Positions 6,801 through 10,693 of a DNA stretch of 10,693 nt are shown in pieces; the first letter of the stretch is position 1, and each line of letters starts with the position of its first letter. The notes under the pieces are model-generated. The model searched no databases. It had not been told where the DNA came from and was given only the letters and a program-made list of their open reading frames with translations. Source of the DNA: an uncultured Collinsella sp. (lineage in GTDB: Bacteria > Actinomycetota > Coriobacteriia > Coriobacteriales > Coriobacteriaceae); contig CAAEVD010000110.1 in the NCBI GenBank assembly GCA_900759435.1, forward strand, positions 1 through 10,693, read 5' to 3'. Position numbers and translations under genes: made by a program.

Positions 6801-8811
6801 CTACGTCAATGGCGAATATTCCAAGGTTGGTGCCGACCAGGTTGTGCTCAAGCCCGGCGACAACATCCAGTTTGTCTACGCGTCCGATAGTGAGAAACCG
6901 CTTGACGGCGTAGTTTTGAACCCTGGCGCTGCGCGCCCCAATTGGGATAGCGATTGGTCGGGCTTTACGAGCGCCGACAAAGTAACCGACGCTCCTGTGC
7001 CCACGAAGGACGCTGAGGCAAAATGGGTGAGCGAGCTCAAGGGCTCGGACGAATGGAGCAAGGGTATTTCCGACCCGTTGCTGGTCGGTGACTACCTCTA
7101 CGTGGCCGTTGGTTCCAAGTTGCTCAAGAAAAATGTCGACACGGGTGAGACCGTTGCCGAATCGCCTTTGGCTGCAAAGATCGATTCGACCTCGCGTATG
7201 GTATACACCGGCGGCGTGATACTCGTGCCGCTTTCGAGTGGTCGCCTGCAGGCGTTGACGGTTGATGCTCTGGCGACGGTTTGGGTAACCGATGAGTTGC
7301 CTGCTGGCCCCGATGGTGCTCAGCAGTCTCTTGCGTCCATTACGGTTCGTGACGGCTTTGCCTATTTTGGTACTGCTTCGGCCAGCTGGACTGATTCGAG
7401 CGATGGCTATCTGCTCTGCGTGCGCATTTCTGACGGCGAAGTTATGTGGCAGCATAAGAACGAGAACAGCAAGGGCTACTATTGGGCCGGCTTGGCGTTC
7501 TCGGGTAACTATGGTGTCATTGCGGACGATTCGGGCACGGTGAGTACGGTCGACCCCGAAACTGGAAAGACCGTTGCGTCGCTCAAGATTGCCGACCGCG
7601 TACGCACGACGGTGCTGGTCGATGGATCGATCGCTTATGTCGTGAGCGCCGATGGCGTTTTGCATAAGCTTTCCGTTGGAACGGACGGAACGCTTTCCGA
7701 GCTTGGCAAGGTGACGTTTGGCAGCAGCTCGACCTCGACGCCGGTGTTGGTCAACGGCAAGATTGTGGTCGGAGGCGCATCGACCGAGTCCTTTATGGGC
7801 GGCTATCAGAACAAGTACACGTATTACTACGGTCAGCTTGTAGTGATTGATGCCGAGACGCTTACTGTCGACTATTCCATTTGCAAGGCGGACGGCAGCT
7901 ACATTCGCCAGGGAACTTCGGGCGGCGGTGACGTAAAGTCGCAGCCGGTTGTTTCTGTCCAGAATGGCGAGACGTACGTCTACTTTACGTCCAACAACAA
8001 TCCGGGCGGTATCTATCGCTACCGTATTGGCGACGACGAGGCCGAGCTGCTTTATACGCCCGCGGCGGGCGACCAGCAGTACTGCATGGCTTCTATTTCG
8101 GTCGGATCCGATGGCTCGCTCTACTATGTCAATGACTCGGGCAAGCTGTTTGCTGTCAAGGGTAATGGCCAAAGGGTCAAGCGCTATACCGTGACGTTCG
8201 ACGCCAACGGTAAGGATGCGGCGATGCCCGATTCTCAACGCGTGAAGGAAGGCAAGGCGGCGACGGAGCCCTTGACTAAGCCGTGGTGCAAGGGTTACAC
8301 CTTTGCCGGTTGGTACACCGATGCTGCCTGCACAAAGGCGTATGACTTTAGCGCTGCGGTGACGGCGGATATGACGCTGTATGCCAAGTGGACCAAGAAT
8401 GCTGTTAACCCTGGTGGTAACGGTGACTCTGGCTCCAACAGTGGCAATGGCGGCTCGGGTAATGCTGGTTCTGGCTCCGGTAACGGTGCAAACGGACAGC
8501 AGGCTGGCGGTGCTGTTGCTCCGGGTCAGAAGCCGGTGTCTACCACGACTAAGACCGAGACCAAGGACGACAAGGATTCCAAGAAGGATTCCGACAAGGG
8601 CGACAAGAAGGACGGCAAGAAGTCTGATAAGAAGTCCGGCAAGTCGAGCTCTAAGTCCGATACGGGCTCGGCTGCCGCGACTACCGCCAAGAAGTCCGCT
8701 GAGGCTCCTGTGCAGCAGTCTGGCTTCAATCCGCTTGCCATCGTTGGTGTTGCGGCCGGCGTGATCGGGCTTGCTGTCATCGGCGTGTTCGTGTTTACCA
8801 AGCGTCGGTAG
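3886..8811 (+). CDS. Giant surface protein: Ig-like modules, two DUF4430 domains, PQQ-type beta-propeller, Flg_new repeat, membrane anchor
   Basis: This 1641-residue protein is probably a cell-surface cobalamin-binding protein (inferred). In order: basic N-terminus and signal peptide (hydrophobic 27-47); acidic Ala-rich linker (48-135); Ig-like domain (140-258); three modules carrying an S-x-x-V-x-x-x-N signature (443-452, 564-572, 699-708), like atrophied bacterial Ig domains; DUF4430 domain 1 (767-877) and 2 (888-1000), both with DGRKLGW, YWQL(F/Y)VNG and a PGD turn before the last strand; PQQ-like beta-propeller (about 1018-1430, some eight blade-like repeats); InlB/Flg_new repeat (1434-1502, FDANG, GYTFAGWYTD, LYAKW); Gly/Ser/Asn then Lys/Ser/Asp-rich stalk (1505-1612); one transmembrane helix (1617-1637) and tail TKRR. 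No LPXTG motif precedes the helix, so it is likely membrane-anchored and wall-spanning. A B12 riboswitch precedes it and another DUF4430 gene follows without a gap. ATG 3892 is an alternative start. Domain calls are firm for DUF4430 and Flg_new, good for the propeller, looser for the Ig-like parts. Confidence 0.88.
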   Translation: MDMFEDECQRASWRRHGAIARGVAKRGLVAFLAFAMAFGTTPAQLWAEGAEGIAEAVTQATTGGEGAAADEGAAADTGANSAAASAAADGADDDAAENAAGSDNATAGDATDTEGLAAPASVASEQGDSSDSVAVSARSAYVTVDSAEIVDADGNGLAYGSGIAKVGDTVKVAAYYWDDDEWDNVEISSYEYDQLGYQWYVGNSQSSDPAASGYTAIEGATARELKLTSNLAGKYVACRVTHGDGAGDYKFTASLKYPVKAPAEPEAPKSDEAKKLDEAVAKLKSDGYSGWYPNPSQETDTNICSMLSAKLANLGYSDIKVSLAGVTYGGRDPKQDGGIADDGKISYFFLSPADKTSALDYSLLRQFTPTYTLTLGSESVSYTPGRASTLAWDGGKVVAYLKVAWAHVEGLPDEIEADVAQGTLPSSISINGVKVASINWMSHDSSVAKVNSSYGDPTVTYTHGMTDQTAQLTATLSLAVPGYNNAPSNGTAYLVYYTVKAKSQEQIDAEKAELSAALDRIVLKDFETKKEVDANAVEGDLQLPNTRRSGIDAPSGAKLSYTSSNEAVAKVNGYRVVVTRDIEGSSNEAVITATLAKDGITVTRDIAIKVKPISDSEIDQAVAFMQQVKDAYAKSLLGANASVDAVTENLSTFAEAVPTADGGIEYRKGKDSKLSGVVAADLPGYDDMSGNDWRTYRTSDTSVISNENLKVTRPKADTLVTVESNLTYAKYESLAKAHPENAKLQSLINQSVKATYRVVGTVDHSDPKISVAFKLVGVDADGNDEVWADSAKSVVYGSTAGDVIEDALKGMTHTATGVGTAGYYLSDITSADGRKLGWDASTGKYWQLFVNGKASEVGAGQVHLAPGDSVVLYYSAFGTSLDEIGQAKVKASLSLIGPDANEKTSVWYSLNDAKLQSGATAADLTAMALKASGLEYDLKTPENDGYFYLSSITSTDGRKLGWNEVTRRYWQLYVNGEYSKVGADQVVLKPGDNIQFVYASDSEKPLDGVVLNPGAARPNWDSDWSGFTSADKVTDAPVPTKDAEAKWVSELKGSDEWSKGISDPLLVGDYLYVAVGSKLLKKNVDTGETVAESPLAAKIDSTSRMVYTGGVILVPLSSGRLQALTVDALATVWVTDELPAGPDGAQQSLASITVRDGFAYFGTASASWTDSSDGYLLCVRISDGEVMWQHKNENSKGYYWAGLAFSGNYGVIADDSGTVSTVDPETGKTVASLKIADRVRTTVLVDGSIAYVVSADGVLHKLSVGTDGTLSELGKVTFGSSSTSTPVLVNGKIVVGGASTESFMGGYQNKYTYYYGQLVVIDAETLTVDYSICKADGSYIRQGTSGGGDVKSQPVVSVQNGETYVYFTSNNNPGGIYRYRIGDDEAELLYTPAAGDQQYCMASISVGSDGSLYYVNDSGKLFAVKGNGQRVKRYTVTFDANGKDAAMPDSQRVKEGKAATEPLTKPWCKGYTFAGWYTDAACTKAYDFSAAVTADMTLYAKWTKNAVNPGGNGDSGSNSGNGGSGNAGSGSGNGANGQQAGGAVAPGQKPVSTTTKTETKDDKDSKKDSDKGDKKDGKKSDKKSGKSSSKSDTGSAAATTAKKSAEAPVQQSGFNPLAIVGVAAGVIGLAVIGVFVFTKRR

Positions 8812-8820
8812 GTGAGGGCT

Positions 8821-9729
8821 GTGTCCAATAAGCCACAGGACGCCGAGTCCAAGCAGCCCGACTCGTCGTTCATCCAGCTTGACGATGCAAAGCAAAAGGG
8901 CGCCGCTTCGGCGGCGTCCGCCCCGCGGCGCAAGGCGCTTGTTGGCACCCTGACGGCTGCCTGTATTGGACTCATTGTCGTCTCGTTGGGTTTTGTCCAC
9001 CCCTCTGTCAGCGGTGCATGGTCCATCGAGTGGATTGCGCGAGCTGTGACAGGGGAGAGCATCGTTGCCAAGGATGCGTCGGTTTCCGGCTCGACTACCG
9101 CTTCGGACAAGGCTGCGCCCAAGGACTCCAAATCTTCGGACAATGCGAAGGGCGGGTCGAAGGACTCGGATGAATCTGATTCCAAGGATAAGTCTGAATC
9201 TTCGGACAAGAAGTCTGACAAGGATTCGAAGGAGAAGAAGTCCGAAGGCAAGGGCGGTAAGAAGTCGGGGGACAAATCGGGTTCGCAGAATTCTGATTCC
9301 ACTGGCGGATCGAACGCTTCTAACGGCTCGTCTTCGGGCGGCGGCTCGGCGTCCGGCGGTGGGTCTGCATCCAACAGTGGCAATGCCTCTGCGGGCAATC
9401 AGGATGGCTCGCAGCAGCCTGGCTACGTCACGGTAACGGTCTCGGTCACATCGAGCGCTGTGGGCAATCCTGTGTCTTCTGGCGGCACCTTCACCTTTAA
9501 CGAGGGCGCTACGGTCTACGATGCCCTGTGCGCTCTGGGTCTTTCCGTCAATGCGCACGGCTCGTCGTACGGCACGTATGTCGCCGCTATCGGCGGCCTG
9601 GCCGAGAAGGAGCACGGCGGCACGAGTGGCTGGATGTACTCCGTTAACGGCGTAGCGCCCAATACGGCGTGCAGTAACTATGTCTTATCCAACGGCGACA
9701 GTGTCGTCTGGTATTACGTAACGGGCTAA
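8821..9729 (+). CDS. Membrane-anchored DUF4430 (transcobalamin-like) surface protein
   Basis: This gene encodes 302 residues: a cytoplasmic N-terminal segment (1-37), one transmembrane helix or uncleaved signal anchor (about 38-58), a long low-complexity stalk (85-200, first Lys/Ser/Asp-rich, then Gly/Ser/Asn-rich) and a C-terminal DUF4430 domain (201-302). That domain has the typical TFTFNEGATVYDAL, GTSGWMYSVNG and LSNGDSVVWYYV elements. Two cysteines in the domain (237 and 284) could form a disulfide. DUF4430 resembles the beta domain of intrinsic factor/transcobalamin, so cobalamin binding at the cell surface is the leading guess. The frame opens with GTG at 8812, right after the previous stop; GTG 8821 is preferred because AGGTGA (8810-8815) lies five bases before it. 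The contiguity means co-transcription with the large protein and shared riboswitch control, probably with translational coupling. The domain is clearly diverged from the two in the upstream protein. Confidence 0.85.
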   Translation: MSNKPQDAESKQPDSSFIQLDDAKQKGAASAASAPRRKALVGTLTAACIGLIVVSLGFVHPSVSGAWSIEWIARAVTGESIVAKDASVSGSTTASDKAAPKDSKSSDNAKGGSKDSDESDSKDKSESSDKKSDKDSKEKKSEGKGGKKSGDKSGSQNSDSTGGSNASNGSSSGGGSASGGGSASNSGNASAGNQDGSQQPGYVTVTVSVTSSAVGNPVSSGGTFTFNEGATVYDALCALGLSVNAHGSSYGTYVAAIGGLAEKEHGGTSGWMYSVNGVAPNTACSNYVLSNGDSVVWYYVTG

Positions 9730-9750
9730 ATGCCTCGACATAACGCGCCA

Positions 9751-9789
9751 AACGGGCGGTTCGGACAAACATCCGAGCCGCCCGTTTTT
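9751..9789 (+). terminator. Intrinsic terminator of the DUF4430 operon
   Basis: A 15-bp stem (9751-9765 with 9772-9786; core ACGGGCGG / CCGCCCGT, one T-G wobble) encloses a six-base loop and ends in a run of five T. It starts 21 bases after the stop codon. The stem is symmetric enough that it might also work on the minus strand, as the A pair at its left side gives only a weak T-run there. Confidence 0.9.
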
Positions 9790-9797
9790 ATGCGAAT

Positions 9798-10211
9798 GGG
9801 ACGTCGTTTCCCAATCGAGGCTCAACCGGAAATTGCATCCCGCTCTGAGGGCTCATTCCGGGACACGGTTTCCGCATCAGCATCCATTGGGAAAGCGCAT
9901 CCCGTTCTAGACATCGATAACGGGATGCGCTTTTCGTTTCGGCGTTCGCGGGAAACTACGTCCCGGAATCCTGGTTCAGACCGGGACACAGTTTCCCGAT
10001 GGGGCGGGTTTCGGAAAGCGTGTCCCGCTCTGAGGGCTCATTCCGGGATGGACTTTCCGAAACAGCGCCCATTGGGAAGCTGTGGACCGTTTTGGGCATC
10101 GATTCTGGGACGCACTTTCCGCTAGGGCGGCGTTGAGGAAACTGTGTCCCGCTCTGAGGACGCAATCTGGGATGCAGTTTCCACGTGACGCCCATGGGGA
10201 AACTGCGTCCC
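9798..10211. repeat. Alternating inverted-repeat array, 14 elements of 14 bp
   Basis: Fourteen copies of one 14-bp element alternate strictly in orientation. Forward form (consensus GGAAACTGCGTCCC) begins at 9828, 9890, 9951, 10013, 10075, 10137 and 10198. Reverse-complement form (consensus GGGACGCAGTTTCC) begins at 9798, 9860, 9922, 9983, 10045, 10107 and 10169. Forward-to-reverse start distance is always 32; reverse-to-forward is 29 to 30. The ends (GGAAA and TCCC) are well kept, except in the forward copy at 10075, which is degenerate; the middle five bases vary, partly with compensating changes between neighbours. Gaps are 18 bases (F to R) and 15-16 bases (R to F). The gap GCTCTGAGGGCTCATTCC occurs identically at 9842 and 10027. 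Any neighbouring pair could fold into a hairpin. The array fills the space between two convergent terminators. It resembles the alternating layout of REP/BIME elements but with a much shorter unit. No function is known to me. Confidence 0.88.
9890..9935. repeat. Best hairpin within the repeat array
   Basis: The forward element at 9890 and reverse element at 9922 pair at 13 of 14 positions, and the pairing continues inward with CGTT (9903-9906 region) against AACG (9919-9922 region). This gives a stem of about 17 bp around a 12-base loop, CTAGACATCGAT. There is no T-run suited to make it a plus-strand terminator beyond TTTTCGTTTC. Confidence 0.6.
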
Positions 10212-10258
10212 ATTCCGCCGCCGTAGCCCGTCTCGTGCGCCCTCCTCGGCAGGCTCGG

Positions 10259-10294
10259 AAAACAAAAAACCGGTTGGAACATGATTCCAACCGG
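10259..10294 (-). terminator. Intrinsic terminator of the GtrA-family gene
   Basis: CCGGTTGGAA (10270-10279) and TTCCAACCGG (10285-10294) form a perfect 10-bp stem with a five-base loop. On the minus strand it is followed by TTTTTTGTTTT (complement of 10259-10269). It lies 27 bases beyond the stop codon of the minus-strand gene. Confidence 0.92.
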
Positions 10295-10321
10295 CTGCGA
10301 AGCGAGATTATGTTGGGTTGT

Positions 10322-10693
10322 CTACGACTGTGCGCCCTCGAGGAAGAAGCGGCGGCTAAAGTAGTTGTACCAGGTGACCAGGAACGTTGCGATGGCCTTC
10401 ATGGCCTGGTAGCCGATGCTCAAAAACGTGACGCCCACAAACATGTACAGGTCGTTGAGGCCCAAACCAATCACCGACAGGATGGTAAAGATCGTGAACT
10501 CGCGCTTGCGGCTCATGCCCTCGCGATGGTCGAACACGTACTTCATGCTGAGCCAGTAGTTGACCACGACGGACGTGGTAAACGAGACCGTGGTGCTCAT
10601 CAAAAAGTTGAGATGGAACTGCTCGACGAGCGCAATGAGCATGCCCCAGTCGATGCCAAAGGAGATAAGACCCACGACAGCGAACTTGAGGAA
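10322..10693 (-). CDS. GtrA-family membrane protein, 5' end outside the window
   Basis: The visible 123 codons encode a protein with four transmembrane segments: FLKFAVVGLISFGIDWGMLI, then FLMSTTVSFTTSVVVNYWL, a third around FTIFTILSVIGLGLNDLYMF and a last around AIATFLVTWYNYFSRRFFL. The G-x-x-F-x-x-D start, the N-Y-x-x-x-x-x-Y-V-F block after helix 2 and the N-[YF]-x-x-R-[RK] ending are typical of GtrA (PF04138). These small proteins are thought to help move undecaprenyl-phosphate-linked sugars across the membrane for cell-wall or surface glycan building. The frame stays open to the window edge upstream of an internal GTG at 10675, and GtrA proteins usually begin a few residues before the KF-x-x-V-G motif seen here. 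The gene is therefore only slightly cut. It converges on the DUF4430 operon and has its own terminator. Confidence 0.85.
   Translation of the reverse strand, partial: FLKFAVVGLISFGIDWGMLIALVEQFHLNFLMSTTVSFTTSVVVNYWLSMKYVFDHREGMSRKREFTIFTILSVIGLGLNDLYMFVGVTFLSIGYQAMKAIATFLVTWYNYFSRRFFLEGAQS

Noticed and set aside
8680..8811. LPXTG-type sortase signal at the end of the large surface protein
   Set aside because: The hydrophobic helix and basic tail are present but no LPXTG-like motif precedes them; the residues before the helix read APVQQSGFNP.
8526..9398. Minus-strand open frame rich in Asp/Glu/Pro/Ser/Leu
   Set aside because: It is the complement of the Lys/Ser/Gly low-complexity stalks of both surface proteins; no ribosome-binding site or domain supports it.
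6655..9615. A 986-codon open frame on the minus strand antisense to the surface proteins
   Set aside because: Its translation is an Arg/Leu/Ile-rich product with no recognisable domain; it mirrors the codon bias of the real plus-strand genes, which have clear domains, signal peptide and riboswitch.
9730..10125. Plus-strand open frame across the terminator and repeat array
   Set aside because: Its first codons run through the intrinsic terminator stem, and the rest is a translation of the 14-bp repeats; there is no ribosome-binding site.
9798..10211. CRISPR array
   Set aside because: The elements alternate in orientation, are only 14 bp, diverge in the middle, and some gaps recur; there are no cas genes.
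9956..10290. Two overlapping minus-strand open frames in the repeat array
   Set aside because: They begin in the GtrA terminator hairpin and consist of translated repeats in different frames; base-level periodicity of about 31 bp explains the pattern better than coding.

Overview
The window is about 60% GC, with few rRNA/tRNA-like or mobile-element signals. Its protein repertoire is a C69 dipeptidase, an AarF/ABC1 kinase paired with a phasin-like protein, large wall-spanning DUF4430 proteins and a GtrA protein. Together these suggest a high-GC Gram-positive gut anaerobe of the Coriobacteriia, most likely Collinsella or a close relative. That placement rests on recalled protein style and codon use, not on a marker gene.

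Layout, left to right. (1) Bases 1-1118: the 3' part of a family C69 (PepD-type) dipeptidase gene, followed by a hairpin. (2) Bases 1266-3454: a two-gene operon of a small phasin-like helical protein and a membrane-anchored ABC1/UbiB-type kinase, ended by an intrinsic terminator at 3506-3533. (3) Bases 3532-9789: a transcription unit with a predicted promoter, a cobalamin riboswitch (3571-3741), a leader of about 145 nt, a 1641-residue surface protein and a directly adjoining second surface protein, closed by a strong terminator. The large protein has a signal peptide, Ig-like modules, two DUF4430 (transcobalamin-like) domains, a PQQ-type beta-propeller, an InlB/Flg_new repeat, a Lys/Ser/Asp-rich stalk and a C-terminal membrane anchor. 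The second protein has an N-terminal membrane anchor, a similar stalk and a third DUF4430 domain. (4) Bases 9798-10211: no credible gene, but a very regular array of fourteen 14-bp elements in strictly alternating orientation. (5) Bases 10259-10693, minus strand: a terminator and most of a GtrA-family membrane protein gene that runs off the right edge.

The centre of interest is region 3. B12-riboswitch control, three copies of a domain related to the cobalamin-binding beta domain of intrinsic factor/transcobalamin, and a beta-propeller (the fold of the Bacteroides B12 scavenger BtuG) together suggest a cobalamin-capture apparatus on a Gram-positive surface. No B12 transporter is encoded here, so the delivery step would lie elsewhere. 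The second highlight is the alternating repeat array between two convergent terminators. Its pitch is about 31 bp and it carries a superimposed period of about 185 bp.
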